In this document: positions 49,783-58,521 of the stretch, piece by piece
Position numbering within the stretch: the stretch's first letter is position 1
Layout: each line of letters opens with the position of its first letter
Assembly: GCA_937967645.1 (NCBI GenBank)
Contig: CALBTT010000228.1
Location: 28,499-92,498 of the forward strand
DNA from: an uncultured Zoogloea sp.
GTDB taxonomy: Bacteria; Pseudomonadota; Gammaproteobacteria; Burkholderiales; Rhodocyclaceae
DNA: 64,000 nucleotides
Direction: 5' to 3'
The notes under the pieces: generated by a model
Databases searched by the model: none
The model's input: the letters and a program-made list of their open reading frames with translations, nothing else
What the model was told of the DNA's origin: nothing
Program-made: the position numbers and the translations under genes

Positions 49783-50261
49783 TCCTCGATCTCCACCAGG
49801 GTACCCACAGGCACAAGATCGAACAGCTCGGCCACATCGCAATTACGCATGCGAACACACCCCATCGAGCGGGGCTCGCCCATCGGCTCGCTGTCAGGCG
49901 TACCGTGGATGTAGATGTAGCGTTGCATGGTGTCCACCGAACCCAGCCGGTTACGTCCGGGCTCCAGGCCGGACAGCCACAGGATCCGGGTCAGGATCCA
50001 GTCCCGGTCGGGGTTGGCCTCGGCCAGCCCGGGGGTCAGCACCTCGCCGGTAGGACGCCGGCCGCGGAAGACGGCTCCCAGCGGCGCCCCCTCCCCGATC
50101 CGCGCCCTGATCTGATGACGGCCACGGGGGGTCTGGTAGCTTCCCTTCTCCTCCCCGGCCCCCCGGCTGCCGGTGGACACACGATAGCGGCGTATGCAGG
50201 CGCCATCGTCACCAAAGAGTTCAAGCCACTGGCTCGGCAGGTCGATGCGGATCCGGCTCAT
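49779..50261 (-). CDS. L,D-transpeptidase (YkuD) family protein without signal peptide (160 aa)
   Basis: The YkuD catalytic motif HGT at 119-121 and SMGCVRM at 132-138 (catalytic Cys135, Arg137) are intact. The protein starts directly with the domain, MSRIRIDLPSQWLELFG, with no signal peptide or membrane helix. This is odd because known substrates (peptidoglycan peptides) are periplasmic. It overlaps the tadA stop and GNAT gene (ATGA), making a tadA-ldt-gnat run. Confidence 0.85.
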   Translation of the reverse strand: MSRIRIDLPSQWLELFGDDGACIRRYRVSTGSRGAGEEKGSYQTPRGRHQIRARIGEGAPLGAVFRGRRPTGEVLTPGLAEANPDRDWILTRILWLSGLEPGRNRLGSVDTMQRYIYIHGTPDSEPMGEPRSMGCVRMRNCDVAELFDLVPVGTLVEIEE

Positions 50262-50749
50262 GGCGCAACTCCCGCGGGACGCTTGCGCCTGGCGGCGAAA
50301 AAGGCGCTCAGCAGGCCCCCGCACTCCTCGGCCAGGAGGCCTCCCTCCACCCGGGCGTGATGATTTAGGCGTGCCTCGCCGAAAAGATCGATTACGCTAC
50401 CGGCAACGCCTGTCTTGGGATCCCGGGCGCCAAAGACGACGCGACCGATGCGTGCATGCATGATGGCGCCAGCGCACATCGCGCAGGGTTCCAGGGTGAC
50501 GTACAAGGTACATCCGGGCAGACGGTAGTTTTCAAGCCGGGCCGCTGCATCCCGCAAGGCCATGACTTCGGCATGCGAGGTAGGATCATGGCGGAGGATG
50601 GGTTGGTTGAAGCCGCTGCCGACAACCCTGCCATCGGCTGAGACGATCAGCGCCCCGACCGGGACTTCACCGGCACGGCCAGCCTCCAGGGCCAGTTCGA
50701 TGGCGGCACGCATGTGAAGGGTATCCTGCTCTGGACTCGGGAAGCTCAT
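50258..50749 (-). CDS. tadA: tRNA-specific adenosine-34 deaminase (163 aa)
   Basis: Converts A34 of tRNA-Arg to inosine. The zinc motif HAE at residues 59-61 and PCAMC at 88-92 are intact; the loop DPTSHAEVMALRDAA is typical of TadA. The start ATG at 50749 gives 12 residues before the conserved MRAAIELALEAG, where a second ATG (50713) is possible. First gene of a three-gene run. Confidence 0.95.
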   Translation of the reverse strand: MSFPSPEQDTLHMRAAIELALEAGRAGEVPVGALIVSADGRVVGSGFNQPILRHDPTSHAEVMALRDAAARLENYRLPGCTLYVTLEPCAMCAGAIMHARIGRVVFGARDPKTGVAGSVIDLFGEARLNHHARVEGGLLAEECGGLLSAFFAARRKRPAGVAP

Positions 50750-50868
50750 CGTGATTGCTAAGGATTGTTGGATTTCAGGATCTATAACGGATTTTAAATC
50801 AACGACGTGGAAATACCCGCTTTGATGACGACCGGGCCCGCCTCGACAGCGCCCCAGCCCTGACCACC

Positions 50869-53808
50869 ATGCCGAGCCCCGACCCCATCCAGCACGCCGA
50901 GCGGCCCCGAGCCTCACTCCCTCCGTCGCGTCGCCGCGCAGCGGTGCTGACGGCCGCGCATGCGCTGGTCGGCGCCCTGCTCGTCCTCCTGATCCCCCGG
51001 CTTGCCGGAGCCTGGCAGGCCGTGGTCGCCGGCACCGTGATCGCCCTCTCATCGGCCGGCCTGTTCCTGGTGCTGCGTGGCAGACCGGGGCGGCACCGCC
51101 CCGCCCCAGCTGTCGACATTCCAGAGGGACCCGCGCCAGAGCCCTCTCCCCAGGATCCAGCCGGCCAGCACCTGCAGGAAGCCCTGACCCGGATACAGCA
51201 CGTGCTGTACCGCTTCGACCCCGACAACGAGTGCTACGACTTCATCTCCGTGCGTATCGAGGACTGGCTGGCCACGCCGGTGCGCGCACTGTGCGCCCCC
51301 GGTGGCTGGCAGCATTTTGCGCGCAGGATCAACACTGACGATCTCGGGCGCACGTGGGACAGCATCCGCGAGGGCCTGCGGCGGCCCGGCACGGACCCCG
51401 TGGAGATCAGCGTCGAATACGAGCTGGAGTCCCCCCGCGGCCCCCTGTGGATCCATGACTCCATGACGCTCCTGCGCCATCCGGACGGCCGCCTGGCGGC
51501 GATTGTCGGCGCAGCCTCCGACCAGACCGCCCGCCGTGCCACCCGCGAGTACCTGAGGGTGACGCTGCGCAGCATCGGCGACGGCGTCATCGCCACCGAT
51601 GCCGATGGGCGGATCTCGGTCATGAACCGTGTCGCCGAGGGACTGACCGGCTGGAGCGAGGAAGAAGCCCGCGGGCAACCCCTGGACACGGTGTTCCGCA
51701 TCGTGGACGAAGCATCCGGACTGCCGATTCCCAACCCCGCCGAACGGGTCCTGCGTGACGGCCGCGTCGTCGGACTGGCCCAGCATGCCCAGCTGATCGA
51801 CCGGCACGGGGTCAGCCGACCGATCTCCGACAGCGGTGCCCCGATCCTGACCCCCCATCACGATACGCCGCTGGGCATCGTGCTGGTGTTCCGCGACCAG
51901 TCGGAGGAACGGCGCACCGCGCGGGCCATGGCCGACCAGCAGGCACGCTACCAGACCCTGGTGGACAATTCCCCGGTGGGGATCTTCCACTTCGGCCCGG
52001 ACCTCAAGGTCCGCTACTGCAACGACCGCCTGGCGGAGATCCTGAATGTCTCGAAGGAGCGGTTGGAGGGCATGGACCTCCACTCCCTGGGCGAGGAAGC
52101 CATGCTGGCCGCCCTGCGGGACACGCTGGAGGGACAGCGCGGCAGCTATGACGGCCCCTTCGTCGCCCCTTTGTCCACCCAGGTGCAGATCCTGTCCCTG
52201 CGGACCTCGCCGGAGTATGACCCGGACGGGCAGGTGTCCGGTGGCGTGGGCATCGTCGAGGACCGTACCTCCCTGCTGGAGACCGAGGCGCAGCTGCGCG
52301 ATACCCGCGAACGCTACGTGCTGGCCCAGCGCGGCGCCAATGAAGGCCTCTGGGACTGGGACCCCCAAAGCCGGCACCTCTATCTCTCCGCCCGCCTGCT
52401 GTCGCTCCTCGGGCTCAACAGCGACACCCTGCGCACCACGAGCGACGAGTGGCAGAAGCTCATGCACCCCGACGACCGGCAGCGTGCCCGGGACGACCTT
52501 CTGGCCCACCTCAGGGGCGAGACCGATCACTTCGAGAGCCAGTACCGCATCGCCGACAAGGATGGCAAGTTCCACTGGGTGCTGGCCCGCGGCCTGGCCC
52601 ATCGCAATCAGGCCGGGCGGGCCGTCCGGGTGGTGGGCTCGATCGGCGACATCACCGCGCGCAAGCAGGCTGAAGAACAGCTCAAGGCCGAGCGGGACTT
52701 CTCACGCGGACTCATCGACAGCCTGCCCGCGCCGTTCTTCCTATTCGACCGCCAGGGCCGGCTGATCCTGTGGAACCGCTTCGTCAGCGAACTCACCGGC
52801 CTGGGCGACGAGGCCCTCTACCATGCGGAAGCGGAGAGCCTGGTGATCCCCGAGCAGGAGCCGGTGATGGCTCACCGCATCGAGGCGGCGCTGATCTCCG
52901 GTGAAGCTTCAGCGGAGATCATGCTGCGCCGGGATGGCAAGGACCCCGTGCCCTTCCTGGTGGTGAGCCGGCGGGTTCTGCTGGATGGCGAGCCCCACAT
53001 CGTCGGCGTGGGCACCGACCTGACTGAAAGAAAGTTCGCCGAACGCGCCATCAAGCGCCTCAACACCGAGCTCGAACGCCGGGTGGCGGAGCGCACCTCC
53101 CAGCTCAGCGCGGCCCTCAACGAGCTCGAATCCTTCAGCTATTCGGTCTCCCACGACCTGCGCGCCCCGCTGCGGGCCATCGAGGGCTACAGCGCCATCC
53201 TTGGTTCCGACTACGCCGAGCGGCTGGACGACGAGGCCAAGGAGCTGCTGCGCCGGGTCCGCGCGGCGGTTCATCGGATGGGCCAGCTGATCGACGACCT
53301 GCTGACCCTGTCACGGGTCAGCCGCAAGGAGCTGGAGCGTCGCCCCGTGGACCTGTCCCAGCTCGCACACTCGATCTGCGACGAGCTGCGCCAGCAGGAA
53401 CCCGACCGGGAGGTACTCATCCAGATCGAGCCGGACCTCCGCGTGGAGGGTGACCCCAGCCTGATGCGCACCGTCCTCGAGAACCTGCTCGGCAACGCCT
53501 GGAAATTCACCGGGCGGGTCGCCGCCCCGGAAATCCATTTCACGGCGGCGCGTCACCAGGGCATCAACGCCTTCATGGTGCGCGACAATGGCGCGGGCTT
53601 CGACATGCGCTACCGGGAGAACCTCTTCAGGCCCTTCCAGCGCCTGCACACCGATCGGGAATTTCCCGGCACCGGCATCGGGCTGGCGACCGTGGCCCGC
53701 ATCGTGCGCCGCCATGGCGGCGAGGTCTGGGCGGAAGGTGAAGTCGGCAAGGGCGCCTCGCTCATCTTCAGCATCGGACAGCCGGGCGTCACACAGAACG
53801 CCGGCTGA
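50869..53808 (+). CDS. Multi-PAS sensor histidine kinase (979 aa)
   Basis: One or two hydrophobic segments near residues 25-68 are followed by about five PAS/PAC domains in tandem (roughly 90-220, 225-355, 358-480, 490-610, 620-730), a coiled coil (NTELERRVAERTSQLSAALN) and the HisKA domain with phospho-acceptor H762 in SVSHDLRAPLRA. The C-terminal HATPase has NLLGNAWKFT, DNGAGFDM and GTGIGLATVARIV. The PAS-coiled-coil-HisKA layout resembles phytochrome-like kinases. There is no adjacent response regulator, so it is an orphan. The signal is unknown. No ribosome-binding site was recognised at 50869. Confidence 0.88.
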   Translation: MPSPDPIQHAERPRASLPPSRRRAAVLTAAHALVGALLVLLIPRLAGAWQAVVAGTVIALSSAGLFLVLRGRPGRHRPAPAVDIPEGPAPEPSPQDPAGQHLQEALTRIQHVLYRFDPDNECYDFISVRIEDWLATPVRALCAPGGWQHFARRINTDDLGRTWDSIREGLRRPGTDPVEISVEYELESPRGPLWIHDSMTLLRHPDGRLAAIVGAASDQTARRATREYLRVTLRSIGDGVIATDADGRISVMNRVAEGLTGWSEEEARGQPLDTVFRIVDEASGLPIPNPAERVLRDGRVVGLAQHAQLIDRHGVSRPISDSGAPILTPHHDTPLGIVLVFRDQSEERRTARAMADQQARYQTLVDNSPVGIFHFGPDLKVRYCNDRLAEILNVSKERLEGMDLHSLGEEAMLAALRDTLEGQRGSYDGPFVAPLSTQVQILSLRTSPEYDPDGQVSGGVGIVEDRTSLLETEAQLRDTRERYVLAQRGANEGLWDWDPQSRHLYLSARLLSLLGLNSDTLRTTSDEWQKLMHPDDRQRARDDLLAHLRGETDHFESQYRIADKDGKFHWVLARGLAHRNQAGRAVRVVGSIGDITARKQAEEQLKAERDFSRGLIDSLPAPFFLFDRQGRLILWNRFVSELTGLGDEALYHAEAESLVIPEQEPVMAHRIEAALISGEASAEIMLRRDGKDPVPFLVVSRRVLLDGEPHIVGVGTDLTERKFAERAIKRLNTELERRVAERTSQLSAALNELESFSYSVSHDLRAPLRAIEGYSAILGSDYAERLDDEAKELLRRVRAAVHRMGQLIDDLLTLSRVSRKELERRPVDLSQLAHSICDELRQQEPDREVLIQIEPDLRVEGDPSLMRTVLENLLGNAWKFTGRVAAPEIHFTAARHQGINAFMVRDNGAGFDMRYRENLFRPFQRLHTDREFPGTGIGLATVARIVRRHGGEVWAEGEVGKGASLIFSIGQPGVTQNAG

Positions 53809-53811
53809 GCG

Positions 53812-54309
53812 TCACAGCAGCACCGGCCGATCGGGCAACTCATCAGGGTTGTCGGGCCGCGCCGGGAAGTGCTCGGCCAGCAGGCGCCCCACCTCCCGCA
53901 CCGCTTCGCAGGCGCCCTCCGCAGGGCGTCCACAGCGGACGGCCGCCTCCAGCCCACGGCACACCGCAGCCCAGCGTTCGGGCGCGACCCGCGCCGCCAC
54001 ACCCCGGTCGGCCACGATCTCGACACGGCGGTCCAGCCACTGAACATAGATCAGCACGCCGGTATTCTCTTCGGTATCCCAGACGCGGAGCCGGGAGAAG
54101 ACCTCGATGGCACGCTCCCGAGCACAGACATCCCCCCACAGGTCGGCCAGCTCGAGCCCGCCTTCGACCACAAAGCGGATCTCCCCCCGGTGCAGTTGCT
54201 CGGACTCTCCGATCGCGGCCTCGATCGCCCCCAGCGCCGCCGGAGGGAAATACCGCCGCAACAGCCAGGGTGGCGCCAACAGATGCCGGATCGCGCGCAG
54301 GACCTTCAT
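53812..54309 (-). CDS. TPM-domain protein (165 aa)
   Basis: A soluble protein with a TPM (Tim44/YgcG/MOLO) fold: MKVLRAIRHL then FFPPAALGAIEAAIGESEQLHRGEI and NTGVLIYVQWLDRRVEIVADRG. Such domains are tied to membrane or outer-membrane proteins such as YgcG. The start at 54309 has GGGAGG six bases upstream, and its ATG overlaps the preceding stop by one base, so it is coupled to the second TPM gene. The role is not known. Confidence 0.8.
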   Translation of the reverse strand: MKVLRAIRHLLAPPWLLRRYFPPAALGAIEAAIGESEQLHRGEIRFVVEGGLELADLWGDVCARERAIEVFSRLRVWDTEENTGVLIYVQWLDRRVEIVADRGVAARVAPERWAAVCRGLEAAVRCGRPAEGACEAVREVGRLLAEHFPARPDNPDELPDRPVLL

Positions 54310-55151
54310 CACCATCCTCCCGAGGCGCCGCCGCCGCCAAAGCCACCGCCACCGCCCGACCAGCCACCGCCACGGGAGCCGAAACCCCCGCCGCCGCCGA
54401 TCCAGGGGCCGCCAAGGCCTCCTCGCCCTCCACCGCCCATCGCCAGCACAAAGATGAAGGCGAGCAGGCCACAGAGCAGCGCAATGAGCAAGGCGCCGCT
54501 GATCAGCCACGCCCCGACGCCCACGACGCCACCGGCCAGCCCGGCCCCCAGCAACCTGCCGAACAGGGCACGCAACACGCCGCCCCCGATGATCGTGGCG
54601 ACCAGGCCCAGCACCAGCCATTCTTCGGTGCTGCCCTCCTGAGCCTCGTCGGCGGCACGTGGCGGCGGCAGCACCTCGCCGGACAGCATGGCGAGAATCG
54701 CCCCCACCCCCGCTTCGATACCCCCCGGATAGTCGCCCGCCTTGAAGCGAGGCGTCACCACATCGGCGATGATCTGTTTGGCCCGGGCGTCGGGCAAGGC
54801 TCCCTCCAGACCCCGGCCCACTTCGATGCGCATCCGCCGGTCGTCCCGGGCGATGATGAACAGCACGCCGTCATCCACGCCGGCACGCCCCAGCCGCCAG
54901 GCGTCCACAACCCGGATCGAATACGCCTCGATGGGCTCCGGCGCGGTGCTGGCGAGGGTCAGAATCGCCACCTGGGCCCCCTTCTGACGCTCGAATGAGG
55001 CCAGTTGCGCCTCCAGGGCAGCGCGCCGGGCATCAGGCAGCAACCCGGCGTTGTCGGTGACCCGCGCCTGCAGGCGGGGAACAGGCTGCAACTCCTGGGC
55101 CTGCACGGAGACCACCAGGCCCAGCAGCAGAAGCACGATGCGGATCAGCAC
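54309..55151 (-). CDS. TPM-domain membrane protein, YgcG-like, Gly-rich tail (280 aa)
   Basis: A signal peptide (1-18), a periplasmic TPM domain (25-150, QLASFERQKGAQVAILTLAS), two membrane helices (about 178-235) and a Gly-rich cytoplasmic or loop tail ending in GGGASGGW. This is the YgcG architecture. With lemA just upstream and a second TPM protein downstream, the three form the common lemA-TPM-TPM cluster. Function unknown. Confidence 0.85.
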   Translation of the reverse strand: MLIRIVLLLLGLVVSVQAQELQPVPRLQARVTDNAGLLPDARRAALEAQLASFERQKGAQVAILTLASTAPEPIEAYSIRVVDAWRLGRAGVDDGVLFIIARDDRRMRIEVGRGLEGALPDARAKQIIADVVTPRFKAGDYPGGIEAGVGAILAMLSGEVLPPPRAADEAQEGSTEEWLVLGLVATIIGGGVLRALFGRLLGAGLAGGVVGVGAWLISGALLIALLCGLLAFIFVLAMGGGGRGGLGGPWIGGGGGFGSRGGGWSGGGGGFGGGGASGGW

Positions 55152-55181
55152 GGCGGCGAGCCTTGCCGGAAGGCGTGGGAA

Positions 55182-55787
55182 TCAGCGGGCCGGGGCCGGT
55201 GCTCCGAAATCGACCTTGGGCGGCTCGCTGAGCGCCTTTTCGTTATCCACCGAGAAATTCGCCTTGGTCTTCGCGCCAATCACCATGGCGGTCAGGTTGT
55301 TGGGAAAGGTGCGGACCGACACGTTGTAGTCCTGGACCGCCTTGATGTAGCGGTTACGGGCCACGGTGATGCGGTTCTCGGTGCCTTCCAGCTGCGCCTG
55401 AAGATCGCGGAAATTGGCATCGGCCTTCAGGTTGGGGTAGTTCTCGGAGACCACCAGCAGACGCGCCAGCGCCCCTGACAGCTCGGCCTGGGCCTTCTGG
55501 AAGCGGGCCATGGCGTCGGGATCGTTGACCAGCTCCGGCGTCACCTTGATGCCCGCCACATTGGAGCGGGCCTCGGTGATGCGGGTCAGCACGTCCTTCT
55601 CGTGGCTCGCATAGCCCTGCACCACCTGCACCAGGTTGGGAATCAGATCGGCCCGACGTTTGTACTGGTTGAGCACCTCGGACCAGGCCGCATTGACCTG
55701 CTCGTCGTTGATCTGGATCTGGTTGTAGCCGCAGCCGGACAGCAACAGCACGGCCAGGATCAGGGACAACAGGGACTTGATGGACAT
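55182..55787 (-). CDS. lemA: LemA family lipoprotein-like protein (201 aa)
   Basis: An N-terminal hydrophobic segment ending in LLSGC (lipobox, C19) anchors a mainly helical domain with ADLIPNLVQVVQGYASHEKDVL and ENRITVARNRYIKAVQDYN, the LemA signature. LemA proteins are named for a cell-surface role in Listeria, but no reaction is known. It is the first gene of the lemA-TPM-TPM run; a 30-base gap follows. Confidence 0.93.
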   Translation of the reverse strand: MSIKSLLSLILAVLLLSGCGYNQIQINDEQVNAAWSEVLNQYKRRADLIPNLVQVVQGYASHEKDVLTRITEARSNVAGIKVTPELVNDPDAMARFQKAQAELSGALARLLVVSENYPNLKADANFRDLQAQLEGTENRITVARNRYIKAVQDYNVSVRTFPNNLTAMVIGAKTKANFSVDNEKALSEPPKVDFGAPAPAR

Positions 55788-55920
55788 GTCGCACGCCCTC
55801 TAACAATGAAATTGAGCAATGAATCCGGAAAACCGGCCGCGAAGAATAACCCGGATGGAATCCTCTCCGCCCCACCCTTGCCGTGAAACTCTGTCTCCCG
55901 CCACGGACTGCGCCCCAGGT
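55788..55920 (-). promoter_or_regulatory. Gap between the glycosylase and lemA genes
   Basis: The region must hold the lemA promoter and the end of the tsaB-rimI-glycosylase run. No clear hairpin or promoter motif was found. Confidence 0.3.
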
Positions 55921-56799
55921 TCAGCCCTGGCCTTCGTCCTTCCGCAACTCGGCCATCCGGGCCCGGGCAAAGCACAGATCCTCCCAGGCCTTGGCCTTGT
56001 CGGCCAGGTTGCGCAGCAGATAAGCCGGGTGATAGGTGATCACGACGGGAATGCCCTTGTAGTCGAAGAGCTTGCGCCGTGATGCGGCAATCCGGACCTC
56101 CTCGTTCAGCAGGGCCTGCGCCGCAGGCCGCCCCAGGGCGACGATGAGACGCGGCTTGACCAGCTCGATCTGGCGCTCGAGGTAAGGAAAGCAGGCCGCC
56201 AGCTCGGTGGCATCGGGGGTACGGTTGTTGGGCGGGCGGCATTTGACCGCGTTGGCGATATACACATCCTCGCCCCGCCGCAGGCCAATCGTTGCCAGCA
56301 TGGCATCGAGCAGGCGCCCCGCCTGCCCGACGAAGGGCTCGCCGCGCTCATCCTCTTCGGCGCCCGGCCCCTCACCGACGAAAAGCCAGTCGGCCTGTCG
56401 GTCGCCGACGCCGGGCACGGCCTGTTTGCGCCGCTTGCACAACACGCAGCCCTCACACGCACGGATGCGTGCCTCGAGCTCGTCCCAGCCGAGATGGCCG
56501 AGATCTCCGGCAGGCTGCACACGAGCCTGAGGCTCGGGACGTTGCCCTCCCTCGGAGCCCTGTCCGGGCGGCATGGCCGCCGGGGCATGCTGCGACAAGG
56601 GCCGGGGCCCGGGCGGCCGCGAAGGATCCGGGCCCCGCCTTACCACGCTCCCGGCTGCCGGCATCTGCATCGGCTCGGCCACTGGCGCCTCGACGACGGG
56701 CGCCGGCAACGGCTCCTCCGCCGCTACCGCACTGCTGCGCAAGCGCCACAGCGGGGCAAGCCCCATCTCCCGGAGGATCGCATCACGGCGTGGCGTCAT
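55921..56799 (-). CDS. Uracil-DNA glycosylase family 4 (Fe-S type, 292 aa)
   Basis: Removes uracil from DNA. Cys for the 4Fe-4S cluster are C115 and C118 (ACEGCVLC) and C187 and C203; motifs VGEGPGAEED and ITYHPAYLLRN are the catalytic regions. The first 100 residues are Pro/Ala-rich with little order. The ATG at 56799 has GGGAGG upstream and overlaps the end of rimI, so it is the last gene of the tsaB-rimI pair. Confidence 0.93.
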   Translation of the reverse strand: MTPRRDAILREMGLAPLWRLRSSAVAAEEPLPAPVVEAPVAEPMQMPAAGSVVRRGPDPSRPPGPRPLSQHAPAAMPPGQGSEGGQRPEPQARVQPAGDLGHLGWDELEARIRACEGCVLCKRRKQAVPGVGDRQADWLFVGEGPGAEEDERGEPFVGQAGRLLDAMLATIGLRRGEDVYIANAVKCRPPNNRTPDATELAACFPYLERQIELVKPRLIVALGRPAAQALLNEEVRIAASRRKLFDYKGIPVVITYHPAYLLRNLADKAKAWEDLCFARARMAELRKDEGQG

Positions 56800-57277
56800 C
56801 GGAGCCTCCCTCCAGGGCAAGTCTCATCACAATCGCATCTTCCCGGCCACCCGGCGCCGGATAATAGCCCTTGCGCCGGCCGATCACCTCGAAGCCGCGC
56901 TTCTCATACAAGGCAAGGGCCGACGCATTGGAAGGTCGCACCTCGAGAAGCAACTGGCGGGCACCGGCCTGCCAGGCCACCCGCGCCAGATGATCGAGCA
57001 GCCTGCGCCCCAGGCCTCGCCCCTGGCAGGCCCGGGTGACGCTGATGTTGAGGATGTGGGCCTCGTCGATCACCATCATCAGCACGGCGTAGCCCACCGG
57101 CACGCCCTGTTCGGACATCCGCCAGCAGCCGTAGCCAGCCTCCATGGAGTCGGAAAAATTACCCACCGTCCAGGGAAAGGGGTAAAGCTCCATGTCCTGG
57201 CTGGCCACCCATTCGAGATCCTCCTGCTGCATCGGCTCGAAGCTCACCTCCACCGGCGCAGCCTTGGCATCACTCAT
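56783..57277 (-). CDS. rimI: Ribosomal protein bS18 N-acetyltransferase RimI (164 aa)
   Basis: GNAT acetyltransferase acting on the N-terminal Ala of ribosomal protein S18. The acetyl-CoA site is CQGRGLGRRLLDHL, then LLLEVRPSNASALALYEKRGF with the typical Asn and GRRKGYYP. It overlaps tsaB (ATGA) and the glycosylase gene. The tsaB-rimI neighbourhood is conserved in proteobacteria, which supports the RimI call. Confidence 0.93.
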   Translation of the reverse strand: MSDAKAAPVEVSFEPMQQEDLEWVASQDMELYPFPWTVGNFSDSMEAGYGCWRMSEQGVPVGYAVLMMVIDEAHILNISVTRACQGRGLGRRLLDHLARVAWQAGARQLLLEVRPSNASALALYEKRGFEVIGRRKGYYPAPGGREDAIVMRLALEGGSDDATP

Positions 57278-57966
57278 GCCCGACCTCCGCGGGCCAGGCG
57301 CTCCTCGGTGGTCAGGGCCACCTTGTCCCGCACGTAGAGGGGGGCCGCCAGCACGGGATCGATGGCCTCGCCTTTCTGGAATCGCTGGGCAGCCAGCCGG
57401 GCAATCGCCCCTGCCGCCGGCTGCGGCGTGTCATCGAAGCTGTCGAGCCGCGCACCGAGCGCGCTCACCAGCACATCCCGATAGGCCTGGAAGGCCGAGC
57501 CAAAACCTGCCCAGTGGCCGTCCCCGGGAAGGCGAACCGCCTCGGGCGGCGCGCATTGAGGCGAAGCAACCTCCCGCAACGCCCCGCCCGTGCGCTGGTA
57601 GGCTGCGAAATAGACTTCGGACATGCGGGCGTCAATGGCGACGAACAGCGCCTCGCCCGGACACTGACTGGCCAGGGCCTCCAGATTGCTGACGGGGATG
57701 ACGGGTTTCCCGGCGCCGAGCGCAAGACCCTGGGCAACGCCGCAGGCCAGGCGCAGACCGGCGAAGGCGCCCGGGCCGGCACCAAAGGCGATCGCATCCA
57801 CATCGGCGAGGGTCACCCCGCACTCACGGAGCAGCGACAACGTCGCGGGGAGCAGAGTTTCGGAGTGTCCCGGGCGGCCCAGCACGGGCCTTTCGGTCAG
57901 GGTGTCACCCGCGAGCAAGGCAACCGAGCCCGCATGGGTGGACGTTTCGAGGGCAAGGATCTTCAT
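57274..57966 (-). CDS. tsaB: TsaB, tRNA t6A modification protein (230 aa)
   Basis: Component of the threonylcarbamoyl-adenosine complex with TsaD and TsaE. It starts KILALETSTHAGSVAL, has AFGAGPGAFAGLRLACG and lacks the metal-binding His pair of TsaD, as expected for TsaB. It is the first gene of a coupled run with rimI and the glycosylase. Confidence 0.93.
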   Translation of the reverse strand: MKILALETSTHAGSVALLAGDTLTERPVLGRPGHSETLLPATLSLLRECGVTLADVDAIAFGAGPGAFAGLRLACGVAQGLALGAGKPVIPVSNLEALASQCPGEALFVAIDARMSEVYFAAYQRTGGALREVASPQCAPPEAVRLPGDGHWAGFGSAFQAYRDVLVSALGARLDSFDDTPQPAAGAIARLAAQRFQKGEAIDPVLAAPLYVRDKVALTTEERLARGGRA

Positions 57967-58021
57967 AGCGGGCGCATTCTACCGCCCCCAGGGCCTGCTG
58001 GTCCGCTACAAGAAGGGAAGT

Positions 58022-58339
58022 TCAGTCCGGGCGGCGCGGTGGCATGCCGTACACATCACGCCCCGCATCGTGCACATCACGGCGCAGCTGACGCCGCTCC
58101 TCAGGCGACCAGCGCCGCTGATTACGGGCCTCATCCGGCTCGGCACGACGCATGGGCTCCAACGCCATGGCCGGAGCCAGTCGCTCCTGAGGCATCGCCT
58201 GCTGCCTGAGGAAAGGGGTAAGCCGGACGTTCGGCTCCGCGTGGGCGCCCGCTGCGGCGATCAAGGCAAGCACCAGCAGGCTGGCCCTTGCGGGTGCCCC
58301 TGGTTGCATGTCCTTGCGTGCGAGAATCTCTTTGCGCAT
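58022..58339 (-). CDS. Small exported protein divergent from ompR (105 aa)
   Basis: An N-terminal signal peptide (hydrophobic RASLLVLALIAAAGAHA, residues about 18-34) is followed by a basic, helical periplasmic domain ending SPEERRQLRRDVHDAGRDVYG. I recognise no family, although similar EERRQLRRD tails recur in small exported proteobacterial proteins. The ATG at 58339 lies 7 bases after TAGGAT; AGGAACC between could also be a short ribosome-binding site. Its promoter faces ompR, so it may be an OmpR target. Confidence 0.65.
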   Translation of the reverse strand: MRKEILARKDMQPGAPARASLLVLALIAAAGAHAEPNVRLTPFLRQQAMPQERLAPAMALEPMRRAEPDEARNQRRWSPEERRQLRRDVHDAGRDVYGMPPRRPD

Positions 58340-58346
58340 GGTTCCT

Positions 58347-58352
58347 ATCCTA
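58347..58352 (-). promoter_or_regulatory. Candidate -10 element of the small exported protein gene
   Basis: TAGGAT ends 7 bases before the ATG at 58339 on the minus strand. The same hexamer at the same distance occurs for ompR in the other direction. Confidence 0.4.
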
Positions 58353-58508
58353 ACCCGGTCCTTTCGGTTGCGACATCCCCGCCATGGACCACGCTTCGAT
58401 TCTGGCAGCGGTTTGTCGCCCTGGATCAAGCCTTTGTAAGGAATTGTTAGGCGCCCCAACCCTCTTACGTTTACTTACCCGCGGCTAGCCGGACCGCCGG
58501 GGAGCCGC

Positions 58509-58514
58509 TAGGAT
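58509..58514 (+). promoter_or_regulatory. Candidate -10 element of ompR
   Basis: TAGGAT ends 7 bases before the ompR ATG at 58522, with no ribosome-binding site between. No clear -35 is present. Confidence 0.4.
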
Positions 58515-58521
58515 TGCGCCC

